Shown: one piece after another, positions 25,157 through 33,271 of the stretch
Position numbering within the stretch: the stretch's first letter is position 1
Layout of the letters: every line of letters begins with the position of its first letter
Assembly: GCA_030704765.1 (NCBI GenBank)
Contig: JAUYDD010000164.1
Coordinates: forward strand, 1 to 35,081
From: Nanobdellota archaeon
GTDB taxonomy: Archaea > Nanobdellota > Nanobdellia > Pacearchaeales > GW2011-AR1
Direction of reading: 5' to 3'
DNA: 35,081 nt
Notes under the pieces: model-generated
Databases searched by the model: none
What the model saw: the letters and a program-made list of their open reading frames with translations, nothing else
What the model was told of the DNA's origin: nothing
Position numbers and translations under genes: made by a program

Positions 25157-26080
25157 TTATTCATTTTTAAAGGTTAAAAAGCTTCCGATTACAGCAGGCA
25201 GTACTCCGCTTATAACTATTGAAACTAAAGACATTGAAAAAACCTTTGCAGCAGGAACTCCAAATAAAGAGAATAAGCTTATTAAAACCACCTCTCTAGT
25301 TCCAATCCCATTAATGCTTATTGGGAGCATTGAAATTAAAGCACTAATTGGGAAAATAGCTAAATAGTAAATAAATGAAAGCTCTATTCCAAGTGCTACT
25401 CCTATGATATATGTAACAAGATATAGAATAACCCAGGTAAAAATATTTAATGCAAAAAAGAATAAAAAATATCTCTTTTTTGGCATATTTTCATAAAAAG
25501 AATCAAAAGTTATTCTTGTTTTTTCTTTGAGTTTATTTGGAATTAATTTTTTATAAAAAACTTTTAAAATTATTCTTGCCCTTTCTTTATTTAAAAAAAT
25601 AAAAGTTAAAGATATTAAACCAATAAAAATTACAATAAAAAGATTTATAGGCAGAAAAGAAAATTTATTTTTAAAAATAAATGAGAATAATATAACAAGA
25701 GTTACTAATGAAAGGAGGTCTAAAGCTTTATCTAAAACAAAATTACATAATCCTTTTCCAATGTTTGGAGTATATTTTTTTAAATATTCAGCTCTTAAAA
25801 CTGTTCCTAATCTTGAGGGAGTTATAAAACCATAAAAATTAGTTATAAAATTTATTTTAAACGCATCTTTGAAACTTAAGTCTATACCTTGTTTAATTGC
25901 AATCACAAACCATTTTAAAGTTTGAAGAAGCAATAGAACAAATACTACAAAAAATGAAAGAATAATCAGGGAAACATCTGCATTTTTTATCTCATTTACA
26001 ACTTGATAAATGTCTATTTTTATTAATATGTATATAAATAAAATTATTCCAATTAATGAAAGATATTTTTTCCAGTTCAT
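25157..26080 (-). CDS. Flippase-like / LPG synthase TM-domain membrane protein (UPF0104)
   Basis: A 307-residue polytopic protein with about eight membrane helices. The segments FYGFITPSRLGTVLRAEYLKK (about 88-108), VLDKALDLLSLV and the late ISMLPISINGIGTREVVLISLF match the UPF0104 / lysylphosphatidylglycerol-synthase TM family, which includes the C-terminal domain of haloarchaeal AglD. In glycan loci it often sits beside a dolichyl-phosphate sugar synthase, suggesting movement of the lipid-linked sugar across the membrane. Its ATG overlaps the upstream stop by four bases. Confidence 0.83.
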   Translation of the reverse strand: MNWKKYLSLIGIILFIYILIKIDIYQVVNEIKNADVSLIILSFFVVFVLLLLQTLKWFVIAIKQGIDLSFKDAFKINFITNFYGFITPSRLGTVLRAEYLKKYTPNIGKGLCNFVLDKALDLLSLVTLVILFSFIFKNKFSFLPINLFIVIFIGLISLTFIFLNKERARIILKVFYKKLIPNKLKEKTRITFDSFYENMPKKRYFLFFFALNIFTWVILYLVTYIIGVALGIELSFIYYLAIFPISALISMLPISINGIGTREVVLISLFSLFGVPAAKVFSMSLVSIVISGVLPAVIGSFLTFKNE

Positions 26081-27093
26081 GCAAAAAGAGCCTCTTTAAA
26101 TATCAATAATGCTAACAAACAAATAATTATTTGGAATATAAAAATAAGATAAACAGCATCTTTTTCATATACTTTTTTCTTTATTTTTTTCAATAAAAAT
26201 ATTGATAGATGAGATATTCCGTATATTTTATTATAAGGCATATCTATACTGCCATCTTTTCTTGGCAATCCAAAAGACTGTTTTTTTAGGTTTCCTCTTA
26301 ATTTTAAAAATGTCTCTATTATATAAAGGAAAAATATGAACACTGCTATTTTTTCAAAATTCCCCAGAATAGCCATGCATGCAATTAAAGCTCCTACTGA
26401 ATAAGTCATGATATCTCCGGGAAATACTTTTGCAGGATATTTATTGAAAACATAAAAAGCTATTAATGATGCTACCATGCATAATCCTACAATAGATAAC
26501 CAAGGATTTCCAGTAACATAAGCTACAAAAGATAAAAAACTTAATATAATAATTCCCTGTCCTGCTTCAAGACCATTAAATCCTGCTAAAAAATTATAAG
26601 TTGTTGTTGCACCTGCAATACCTATTGGTACTAATATAAGGGGATAGATTAATCCTAAAGATAATTCTCCTAAAAAGGGTAAATTAATAGTATGGTTTCC
26701 AGCATTTATTACTACTAAGGGTATAGAAGCTGCGAAAACTAAGAAAATCCTAAACCTGACTGATAATCCGCCATGTCTCCAGCCTAAAAGATCATCTACT
26801 AACCCAACTATAGCTAAAATAAGCACTATAGAAAGCATAGCAAATATCTTGGTTGTTATTCCATCACTATCTTGAAAAATAAATGTCCTTATAGCAATAT
26901 AAATCAGTACTGCTATTACAAAGGACATAACAACAATTATACCTCCTGATGAAGCTACATTTTTTGGATGATTGTACTTGTTCATATCTTCCCATAGTAA
27001 TCCTGTCTTATTGCATTTTTTTATCCATTTTGGCAATAAAATCATTGATAAAGCAAAGCTTATCAAAATTGACAAAAATAATAATTCTTCCAT
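26077..27093 (-). CDS. UDP-GlcNAc:polyprenyl-phosphate GlcNAc-1-P transferase-like (Alg7/AglH type)
   Basis: A 338-residue membrane phosphoglycosyltransferase with about ten helices. It has the MraY/WecA/Alg7 landmarks in order: GLLWEDMNKYNHPKNVASSGG (31-51), VGLVDDLLGWRHGG with the Asp pair at 100-101, NFLAGFNGLEAGQG (167-180) and KVFPGDIMTYSVGA (222-235). The NGLEAG and LGWRHG forms are closer to eukaryotic Alg7 and archaeal AglH than to bacterial MraY. It would start the lipid-linked glycan. It is the first gene of the long minus-strand block; a TTTTAAAAAC box on the minus strand (about 27112-27125) is 26 bases upstream. Confidence 0.9.
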   Translation of the reverse strand: MEELLFLSILISFALSMILLPKWIKKCNKTGLLWEDMNKYNHPKNVASSGGIIVVMSFVIAVLIYIAIRTFIFQDSDGITTKIFAMLSIVLILAIVGLVDDLLGWRHGGLSVRFRIFLVFAASIPLVVINAGNHTINLPFLGELSLGLIYPLILVPIGIAGATTTYNFLAGFNGLEAGQGIIILSFLSFVAYVTGNPWLSIVGLCMVASLIAFYVFNKYPAKVFPGDIMTYSVGALIACMAILGNFEKIAVFIFFLYIIETFLKLRGNLKKQSFGLPRKDGSIDMPYNKIYGISHLSIFLLKKIKKKVYEKDAVYLIFIFQIIICLLALLIFKEALFA

Positions 27094-27143
27094 CTGATTT
27101 ATAGAAAATCAGAGTTTTTAAAATTAACAGTATATAAAAATCA

Positions 27144-27262
27144 AGAAAACCATAAGTTTACCACACACTAAAGTGTGTGGTTTGTTTAGTGGTTTTCTGG
27201 ATGCTCCAAAATCGATAATCCTGTCTTATCTCCACATCATAAATGATGTGGTTATCGATTTT
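27144..27262. repeat. Two-part nested hairpin element (copy C)
   Basis: Part 1: outer arms AGAAAACC (27144-27151) and GGTTTTCT (27191-27198); inner arms CCACACAC (27161-27168) and GTGTGTGG (27173-27180) with loop TAAA. Linker TGGATGCTCC (27198-27207). Part 2: AAAATCGATAA (27208-27218) pairs perfectly with TTATCGATTTT (27252-27262), around CCACATCAT (27232-27240) and ATGATGTGG (27243-27251), whose centre reads ATAAAT. All four stems are perfect. This is the cleanest copy of the element. It lies in the 196-base gap between the flippase 3' end and the Alg7-like gene's start. Confidence 0.8.
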
Positions 27263-27289
27263 GCACATATAAATCAAAAAGCCTAAAAA

Positions 27290-28843
27290 TCATATTTGAT
27301 GTAAAAACTTATTCTTTATAGAGGATATTATCATCAAATCATTATTATCCAGACTTCTTGATATAAATATCAAGAGTAGATAAATTAACATGAAAAATGA
27401 AGCAAGCATAATTAAAGAAAAAAGGTTTATTTCTATAAATCGTCTTAAATAAAATATGAACAATGCTGGAAATATTGAACAAAGGGCTATTCCTATCATT
27501 TTTTTTCTTAATGGTATTATTGAAGTATATTTTTTAACTTGAAAGAACAATAAGAAAAATAAAATTATTTGAGAAAATAATGTGGTAAAAGCAGCTCCTG
27601 ACATGCCGTATATGGGTACGATTATTATATTTAATGTCAAGTTAATAACGGCTGTAATAACTGTATTAAATAAAATAGTTTTAGATTTTCCTGCCATGGA
27701 CAAGAGATTATAAAATATTACAGATAGTGAATAAATGAAAAAGCTTATCGAGAGTATTCTTAATGGAATTTCAGCTGAGATATATTCAGATCCGAAAAGT
27801 AGATTAATAAAAGCTCCTGGAAACAAGAACATTAATGCAAAAACAGGAAGATTGATAATAAACACCCATTTTTCAACTTGTTTACTTAATTCTTTGACTA
27901 AAGAAAGGTTCTTCTTTGCATATTCCTTTGTTACTATCGGCAGGAAAAGACGCATAAAAATTGTTGGAAAAAATCCTAAAAGCATTGCAATAGATACTGC
28001 AGAAGTATAAAGCCCTACTTCCAAAGTCCCTTTGAAGTATCCTATTGTCAAAGAATCAATATAAAAAAATATTGCGTCTAAAAGACCTAAAAAAACTAAA
28101 GGCCAAGAATAAGAAAAAAGATCTTTTTTTATTTTTGATTTGGATTGCTTATCTAAATCATAAGAAGAATGTTTAATGAGATATTTCTTACAATAATAAT
28201 AAGATAATAAATAAATCAATAATAATCCTAATATATAAGAAATAATAATTGAATTAGAATTAAAACCTAGATATATGAACAATAGTAGCATAAAAATCTT
28301 TATAATACTAGGGGTAATATCAAAAATAAAAGTATATTCTTTTATTTTTTCAAATCCCTGTATCACTGCTAATAAAATGTTTGATAATGCGAAAAATGGC
28401 ACTCCTATACTGAATATCCTCAAAAATATCACTAGATTAGTATCATGAAAAATATTTACTGAAATATATTCTGAGAAAATAAATAATATTATTCCAGATA
28501 ACAAAGAGAGAAAAAAGATGAATGATAAAGAAATATGGTAAAGATACTTTAATCTATCTTTATCATCTCTAGACCTAAAAATAGAGATATATCTGAGTAC
28601 ACCTTCATGAAAACCTAGAGAAGCAAATACTCCGAACCATCCTAGAATTATCAATGCTAAAGAAAAACGGCCATAAACTTCTGGACCAAAATTTCTAGCA
28701 ATAATTATACGATAAACATATGCAAACAGTTTGGATATCAATATTCCTATAAAGACTATAATCGAGGTCTTTACTATGTTTTTTAATGAATTTTCTACTA
28801 GATGTTTTTTCTTATATCTCATGATATTAAATGAAAATGCCAT
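27290..28843 (-). CDS. Wzx-like polysaccharide flippase (MATE/MOP superfamily)
   Basis: A 517-residue polytopic protein with about 12-14 membrane helices. LVENSLKNIVKTSIIVFIG near the N-terminus, then YRIIIARNFGPEVYGRFSLA and ASLGFHEGVLRYIS, is the standard opening of the polysaccharide-transport/Wzx (AglR-like) family. It would move the finished lipid-linked glycan to the outer face. Two starts are possible: ATG 28843, with a minus-strand TATA-like CTTAAAAAC at about 28861-28871, or ATG 28822, with ATATTTAAA at 28851-28858. I keep the longer form. It is monocistronic, flanked on both sides by hairpin elements. Confidence 0.88.
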   Translation of the reverse strand: MAFSFNIMRYKKKHLVENSLKNIVKTSIIVFIGILISKLFAYVYRIIIARNFGPEVYGRFSLALIILGWFGVFASLGFHEGVLRYISIFRSRDDKDRLKYLYHISLSFIFFLSLLSGIILFIFSEYISVNIFHDTNLVIFLRIFSIGVPFFALSNILLAVIQGFEKIKEYTFIFDITPSIIKIFMLLLFIYLGFNSNSIIISYILGLLLIYLLSYYYCKKYLIKHSSYDLDKQSKSKIKKDLFSYSWPLVFLGLLDAIFFYIDSLTIGYFKGTLEVGLYTSAVSIAMLLGFFPTIFMRLFLPIVTKEYAKKNLSLVKELSKQVEKWVFIINLPVFALMFLFPGAFINLLFGSEYISAEIPLRILSISFFIYSLSVIFYNLLSMAGKSKTILFNTVITAVINLTLNIIIVPIYGMSGAAFTTLFSQIILFFLLFFQVKKYTSIIPLRKKMIGIALCSIFPALFIFYLRRFIEINLFSLIMLASFFMLIYLLLIFISRSLDNNDLMIISSIKNKFLHQI

Positions 28844-28920
28844 AATGTTTTTAAATATGAGGGTTTTTAAGATGAAAAGCCAATAATTGAGAAAAAAGGT
28901 TATTTGCCTATAAAATGAAC

Positions 28921-28945
28921 TACCTCGCCCTAAAGGGACGAGGTA
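28921..28945. repeat. TAAA-loop hairpin of the dispersed family (copy D)
   Basis: TACCTCGCCC (28921-28930), loop TAAA, then GGG-A-CGAGGTA (28935-28945): a ten-pair stem with one bulged A. The loop equals that of copies B and C. The preceding string AACTACCTC also occurs unpaired at 34944-34952 inside the junction array. It lies upstream of the methyltransferase-like gene at 29072. Confidence 0.6.
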
Positions 28946-28961
28946 TTACTAAATAAAAAAA

Positions 28962-29072
28962 ATGCTAACGACATTCAACACAAAGTTAAGAAGAAAAAAA
29001 TTAAATCTAACTACGGAGCACGGCTCTCCTCCATCTGTTTTAAAGCAGAGGTATCCGAGCCTATTCATGTAA
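28962..29072 (+). mobile_element. Possible IS200/IS605 right-end remnant (small ORF plus nested hairpin)
   Basis: A 36-codon open frame from ATG 28962 to TAA 29070-29072 reads MLTTFNTKLRRKKLN, then TTEHGSPPSVLKQ, then a few more residues. Its last 50 bases also fold as a nested hairpin: GGCTC (29022-29026) with GAGCC (29057-29061) enclosing TCTG (29034-29037) and CAGA (29046-29049). Coding sequence running into a terminal hairpin, richer in GC than its surroundings, is what the tnpB 3' end and its guide-RNA scaffold look like, but I cannot confirm homology. No transposase core is present. The TAA overlaps the next ATG (TAATG), so it could instead be a short leader ORF. Confidence 0.35.
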
Positions 29073-29623
29073 TGAAATTTTTAAGAAAAATTGCTAGGGA
29101 GCTATTATTAAAAAAAAGGAGCCCTGCAAGATACGATCTAGAAAGAAAAATCTTTCCAAAAATTAAACAAAAAAAGATTTTGCTTGTCGGTATTGCAGAC
29201 TATATAAAGAATTATCCTGATAAATTAAAAGAAAATGAGATATGGACCTTGGATATAGACCCGAACGTAGCTAAATATGGCTCAAAAAACCACATAATTG
29301 GAGATGTGTCTGTTGTAGATAAATATTTTAGTAAAAATTTTTTGGATTATATTTTTTTATGTGGAGTTATTGGCTGCGGTTTAAACGATATAATAAAAAC
29401 AGAAAAAGCCATAAATAATTCTTATAAAATATTAAAACCTAAAGGGATTTTAGTTGTAGGGTGGGATTCTGGGAATACAAAAAAATGGGGATTTAGATTG
29501 CCGCTTATGGATAATTTAAAAATAAATAAAAAATTTAATAGAACATCAAGATTTGGATTTCCAATAGGATATAAATACGGCACAGAAGAAAAATATTATA
29601 GTTATGATTTTCTTGAAAAATGA
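29072..29623 (+). CDS. Methyltransferase-like protein with atypical SAM motif
   Basis: A 183-residue protein with a Rossmann methyltransferase outline: KKILLVGIADYIKNYP (about 33-48), IWTLDIDPNVAKYGS, HIIGDVSVVDKYF, LDYIFLCGVIGCGLNDI and NSYKILKPKGILVVGWDSG (about 117-135). The glycine-rich motif I is reduced to VGIAD, so SAM binding is less certain than for the other three methyltransferases here. The stop overlaps the ATG of the PMT-type gene (ATGA), so the two are translated together. The upstream region is a hairpin-rich, possible IS remnant; the best TATA-like match (TTTTAAAG at about 29039) is 30 bases away. Confidence 0.65.
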   Translation: MKFLRKIARELLLKKRSPARYDLERKIFPKIKQKKILLVGIADYIKNYPDKLKENEIWTLDIDPNVAKYGSKNHIIGDVSVVDKYFSKNFLDYIFLCGVIGCGLNDIIKTEKAINNSYKILKPKGILVVGWDSGNTKKWGFRLPLMDNLKINKKFNRTSRFGFPIGYKYGTEEKYYSYDFLEK

Positions 29624-31281
29624 AATATAAAATACTGCTTTCGCTGATATTGGTCTTGCATCTTATATTTGTAGTTATATCCATGAACCAACCTTTTCAT
29701 GGAGATGAGATAATCTGGACTGAAGCTGCGAATAGCATCATGAAGACAGGAAAACCTGTTTTTGACTATGGAAGAAATAATCCTATGCACATGGCTCTTT
29801 TACATGTTCCGACAAACATGTATATCCTGAGTGTTTTTATTTACTTTTTAGGTTATAATGAAATCTCTGCGAGATTAGTCTGCACTATTTTCAATATATT
29901 AACAATTTTCTTGATTTATTTTATATCTTTGGAAATATTTAAAAACAATAAAAATAAAAGAAGTTATTCTATACTTGCAGTATTTCTTTATGCTCTTAAT
30001 CCTTTCACTATACAGAGTATGATGCTAGTGGATGTTGATCCTGGATTATTAAATTTTTCATTGGCTCTTTTTTTATATTTATATATTAAAGAAAAAAAGT
30101 ATTATTTTCTAATACCTTCCTTAATCTTGGTTTTTTTATCAAAAGAAGTCGGCCTTGTCCTATTATTTCCGGTTTTAATCCTATCCAATATTATCCCCCC
30201 TAATAAGAAAAAAATCCTTGAAACTTTTGTTTTATTTATTATTTCAATATTGATATTCCTTTTAATATGTTTAATATTTTCAAAAATTACGGGTCTAGAC
30301 ATATTTATGCCACTTAAAACAAATTTTCTAGGGCAAAAAGCTAATTTTTTTGATAAAGGAGAAATACTTATACATATCTGGAATTTTAAGAATTTTTTTT
30401 ACTATGCAACTCCTTATTTAATTTCCTTGTTTTTTATCTTTTCTATTGTATTTTATTATAAAGTTATAAAAAATATTAATATAATTAAACGAAAAGATGT
30501 TCATGAGATTTTTTTAATCAATTTATTTGTATTTGCTATAATAGGATTATATATGATAAAGGGAGGAAGTGCCTGGGGATTTCCAAAATATTATATCCTA
30601 GCTATGCCTTGGATTTCGATTTTTATAGCTTTTATGTTATCAAAAAGCAATATTATTGAATATATGAAAAAGAAGCTTTATACTCATAGATTCCTTTTTA
30701 TCTTATTGATAATATTTATGTTCATCTATTTCTATTCGTATATTGGGGATCCCTTGATGCCTGAAATTGATACTTCTGTAAATAATACTGGAGTTTTTTT
30801 AGCAATAACACTTATATTAAAAAGCTTTATTCTTTATGCAATAATTCCATTCGCTGTAATATATCTCTTTTTTTATTTTTCCAGATTTAATGGCAAGATG
30901 TACATGGCATTATTGTTACTGATATTTTTTTCATATGCTTATATAGATATATTGCATACAACAGTAGATTATTCTACTTATAGCAAATACGGTGATAGGG
31001 GCATTCCAGAGGTTATAAATTATGTTAAAGAAAAAGATTTGCCAATTGAGAAAATAGCAACCCATATGCATATAGGACATTATTTAGGATTATCAAGATA
31101 TTATGAAATAACATTTAGTTATGATTATCCGGATAGATTTAAAAAAGAGATAATTGATAATCCAGAAATTGAATATTTAATAATATGGAACAGGGATGTT
31201 ATAAGAATAGGTGATAATATGAAATATTTTAAATTAGAAAAACAAATAGGAAGTTATTATATATACAGAAAAATTATATAG
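29620..31281 (+). CDS. GT39/PMT-type polytopic membrane glycosyltransferase
   Basis: A 553-residue protein with about eleven to thirteen membrane helices. The first helix is followed by NQPFHGDEIIW (23-33), where the Asp-Glu pair (29-30) fits the catalytic acidic site of GT39/ArnT-like enzymes. Later loops show NPFTIQSMMLVDVDPGLL and KGGSAWGFPKYYI. The C-terminal 110 residues are soluble (YGDRGIPEVINYVKEKDLP) and face outward by family topology. It would transfer a sugar from a polyprenyl-phosphate donor. It is translationally coupled to the methyltransferase-like gene before it. Confidence 0.85.
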   Translation: MKYKILLSLILVLHLIFVVISMNQPFHGDEIIWTEAANSIMKTGKPVFDYGRNNPMHMALLHVPTNMYILSVFIYFLGYNEISARLVCTIFNILTIFLIYFISLEIFKNNKNKRSYSILAVFLYALNPFTIQSMMLVDVDPGLLNFSLALFLYLYIKEKKYYFLIPSLILVFLSKEVGLVLLFPVLILSNIIPPNKKKILETFVLFIISILIFLLICLIFSKITGLDIFMPLKTNFLGQKANFFDKGEILIHIWNFKNFFYYATPYLISLFFIFSIVFYYKVIKNINIIKRKDVHEIFLINLFVFAIIGLYMIKGGSAWGFPKYYILAMPWISIFIAFMLSKSNIIEYMKKKLYTHRFLFILLIIFMFIYFYSYIGDPLMPEIDTSVNNTGVFLAITLILKSFILYAIIPFAVIYLFFYFSRFNGKMYMALLLLIFFSYAYIDILHTTVDYSTYSKYGDRGIPEVINYVKEKDLPIEKIATHMHIGHYLGLSRYYEITFSYDYPDRFKKEIIDNPEIEYLIIWNRDVIRIGDNMKYFKLEKQIGSYYIYRKII

Positions 31282-31301
31282 TATCTTATAGGGAATAAAA
31301 T

Positions 31302-31901
31302 TTATGACCAGTCTTTTATATAGTCCATGGAAGTCATTACAGCGTCTACATCTATTCTTTCTTCATCTAAAAATTTTCTATATATCTTTATATCTTGGGG
31401 CCTTCCCCATCTTTCAGGACAGACTAAGCATAGTTTAAATCCTTCTTTTTTCAATCGGTCATATACTTCTCTTGTTAATGGAAGCTGTGTGTTTACATCT
31501 ATCCAAACCCAATCTAATAAACCTTTTTGTGCAAGAGCCATCTCAATAGGCTCTGCTTCACTAAATCTTACTGCTATTTTTTTAAATCCATCCCTTCTTG
31601 TTGCATAATAAAGAAAAGGGAATTCAACATCCAAAAGAAAATAATCTTCTATATCATATTTTTTCGCTAAACCTATCACTTGTTTTTCTATACCTGCCTC
31701 CTTTATATTGAATATTATAAAAGCATGTTTGTATTCCTTTAGATAATCCTCTAATTCATCATGATCATCTGGATTTTTTATAGAATCATGATTTAATAAT
31801 AGTCTGTCACCATATGCCCTTATATCTATTTCAACACCATATTCTTGAGGTGTTTTTTTTAGATCCTCGATTTTATTAACCCTATGCCTTATTATTAACA
31901 T
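31302..31901 (-). CDS. GDPD-like (glycerophosphodiesterase-family) protein
   Basis: About 199 residues from the ATG at 31901. The frame extends to a TTG at 31910, but a TATA box on the minus strand (31921-31932) is 25 bases from 31901, which settles the start. It opens MLIIRHRVNKIEDL and has VEIDIR (E-x-D) and LLLNHDS, matching the HR...ExD...HD active-site order of the GDPD/PLC TIM barrel. Later strands include FIIFNIKE and WVWIDVNTQLPLT. It is shorter than typical GDPD enzymes (about 240 residues). In a glycan locus it might split glycerol-phosphate or sugar phosphodiesters. Confidence 0.72.
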   Translation of the reverse strand: MLIIRHRVNKIEDLKKTPQEYGVEIDIRAYGDRLLLNHDSIKNPDDHDELEDYLKEYKHAFIIFNIKEAGIEKQVIGLAKKYDIEDYFLLDVEFPFLYYATRRDGFKKIAVRFSEAEPIEMALAQKGLLDWVWIDVNTQLPLTREVYDRLKKEGFKLCLVCPERWGRPQDIKIYRKFLDEERIDVDAVMTSMDYIKDWS

Positions 31902-31920
31902 ACTATTCAATATCTCCTAG

Positions 31921-31932
31921 TAATTATAAAGG
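31921..31932 (-). promoter_or_regulatory. TATA box deciding the start of the GDPD-like gene
   Basis: On the minus strand CCTTTATAATTA is centred about 25 bases before ATG 31901. The upstream TTG at 31910 would leave only about 16 bases, too short for the usual archaeal spacing. Confidence 0.6.
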
Positions 31933-31946
31933 TTATCATTTATAGT

Positions 31947-32109
31947 AACTGAAATTAATTTTTAATTTCAGTTCCTAAATATAGTGAAAAACATAAATAA
32001 CTGAGCAAAAATTTATGTTTTTCCCTGGATAGTCAAGGCATAACTGCTCAATTTTCAATGTCCTTGACTATACTAAAGGAATAAATTTTTCCGAAAATTT
32101 ATTTCCTTT
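31947..32109. repeat. Cluster of four hairpins with complementary loops
   Basis: Hairpin 1: AACTGAAATTAA (31947-31958) with TTAATTTCAGTT (31962-31973), perfect. Hairpin 2: GAAAAACATAAAT (31986-31998) with ATTTATGTTTTTC (32011-32023), perfect 13 bp. Hairpin 3: ATAGTCAAGG (32029-32038) with CCTTGACTAT (32062-32071). Hairpin 4: AAAGGAATAAATTTT (32075-32089) with AAAATTTATTTCCTTT (32094-32109), one bulge, loop TCCG. The loop of hairpin 2 has TGAGCA (32002-32007) and that of hairpin 3 has TGCTCA (32045-32050), exact complements that could form a kissing pair. It fills the 207-base gap between two minus-strand genes. Confidence 0.75.
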
Positions 32110-32117
32110 CCTATAAA

Positions 32118-32915
32118 TCAAGCTTTTTTTATTAAAACTATTCTTCTTTGAAGAGCAAAAAATCTTGGAGAAAGGAAAACCAAGACAGAATCTAAAGTGC
32201 CTATAAGTCTTAATAATGTCAAAGGCAGCTCAATGGTTTTTGCTTTTGCAATTACTCCTCCTGAAAGTGGAAATATAAAAAACTCTGAAAAAGATTTTTC
32301 AACTATATCAAAGTAAGGCACTTCTTTATTAAATTTTTCCAAATCATCGAATAAGAGATTGGGTATTGCACAATTAGCAGACCAAAGATCATCTTTATCT
32401 GTGCAAGGAATCTTTAAGCTGTAGACATCTGCATTATAAGACCATCCTTCATGTTTCATTATCCTCAATATCAATCTCATAGCAATAGAGCAATTAACTT
32501 CTTGTATTAATAAATATCCTCCTGGTTTTAGGATCCTGTTCATTTCAGTAAAAAATTTTTTTGGATATGGAGTATGATGAATCATATTACTGCAGAAAAC
32601 GACATCATAATTATTTTTTTTTAATCGGGTCTTAAGAGCATCAACTTTTTTTTCTACCCAGGGATGATCTGCAAAATCTGTAAGCAAGAGACTGCAATCC
32701 TCTCTGATAAAATCTTTTGAAACTCCTGTTCCACAACCGACTTCAAGAACCTTATCTTTCTCTTTGATATATTTGTTCATCCAAGAAAACCTTTTGTTCA
32801 AAAGATATACTAAATTTCTTGGTTTATACTTATAATAATTCTCCCTTGCTAAGACTACATCTCCTTCATGCTTCATTAAATTTTTATTATGGCGAGACTT
32901 GTATTCTCTTAACAT
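32118..32915 (-). CDS. SAM-dependent class I methyltransferase
   Basis: A 265-residue enzyme of the Methyltransf_11 type. Motif I KVLEVGCGTGVSKDF is at about 53-67, then LLLTDFADHPW, NYDVVFCSNMIHHTPYPKKFF (about 103-123) and ILKPGGYLLIQEVN. The C-terminal 110 residues are a variable region ending in a hydrophobic helix (LLRLIGTLDSVLVFLS), which may sit on the membrane. It starts one base after the stop of the DUF4346-like gene and is probably co-transcribed with it. The target is unknown; by context a lipid or lipid-linked glycan is plausible. Confidence 0.83.
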   Translation of the reverse strand: MLREYKSRHNKNLMKHEGDVVLARENYYKYKPRNLVYLLNKRFSWMNKYIKEKDKVLEVGCGTGVSKDFIREDCSLLLTDFADHPWVEKKVDALKTRLKKNNYDVVFCSNMIHHTPYPKKFFTEMNRILKPGGYLLIQEVNCSIAMRLILRIMKHEGWSYNADVYSLKIPCTDKDDLWSANCAIPNLLFDDLEKFNKEVPYFDIVEKSFSEFFIFPLSGGVIAKAKTIELPLTLLRLIGTLDSVLVFLSPRFFALQRRIVLIKKA

Positions 32916-32916
32916 T

Positions 32917-33216
32917 TTATTTTTTTATGTCTGAATCTTGGATATATTCGAAATCATATATTAAAGCTATATGTGCTTTTTGAAGCTCTTTACCTAGATA
33001 TGCTGCATGATCAAGCAAAGATATATGGCCTTCATCAATAATCTTATACATAATCTCTTCAGGAGTCTTTCCTATTATAATCCTTATAATTTCATTATTT
33101 TTTAAACAATGGGCTACTTCTATTATTTTCTTTTCTCTATTTATTCTTATTAAGAAATAGCCTTTTGGATCAAGATTCCATTTTTGTTTGAATCCGTTTG
33201 CATCTATCTCTTCCAT
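32917..33216 (-). CDS. Stand-alone DUF4346-like small protein
   Basis: A 99-residue soluble protein: DPKGYFLIRINREKKIIEVAH near 16-36, GKTPEEIMYKII, and DHAAYLGKELQKAHIALIYD (about 69-88), ending YIQDSD. The DHAAYLGxELxKA sentence is what I recall of DUF4346, usually found as the last domain of archaeal thymidylate-synthase- or pterin-related proteins. Here it stands alone. Its role is unknown. It is the first gene of a minus-strand pair with a methyltransferase and is divergent from a B12 radical SAM gene 55 bases away, with which it may share a TATA box. Confidence 0.65.
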   Translation of the reverse strand: MEEIDANGFKQKWNLDPKGYFLIRINREKKIIEVAHCLKNNEIIRIIIGKTPEEIMYKIIDEGHISLLDHAAYLGKELQKAHIALIYDFEYIQDSDIKK

Positions 33217-33241
33217 GTTTATATAAATTATTCGTAATAAT

Positions 33242-33252
33242 CTTTATAAAAG
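33242..33252. promoter_or_regulatory. TATA box between divergent genes at 33216 and 33272
   Basis: CTTTATAAAAG is centred 25 bases before the plus ATG at 33272. Read on the minus strand, CTTTTATAAAG is 26-31 bases from the ATG at 33216. The gap is 55 bases. The site clearly fits the plus gene and may serve both. Confidence 0.6.
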
Positions 33253-33271
33253 CTTTTAGGTATTCTAGAAG

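Noticed and set aside
28921..29072. A complete insertion sequence
   Set aside because: No transposase or TnpB core is encoded and no matching left end or target duplication is visible; at most a remnant.
31947..32109. Rho-independent terminators
   Set aside because: The hairpins are several in a row, lie upstream of one minus-strand gene as well as downstream of another, and lack a consistent T-run after the stem. Archaea do not normally use hairpin terminators.
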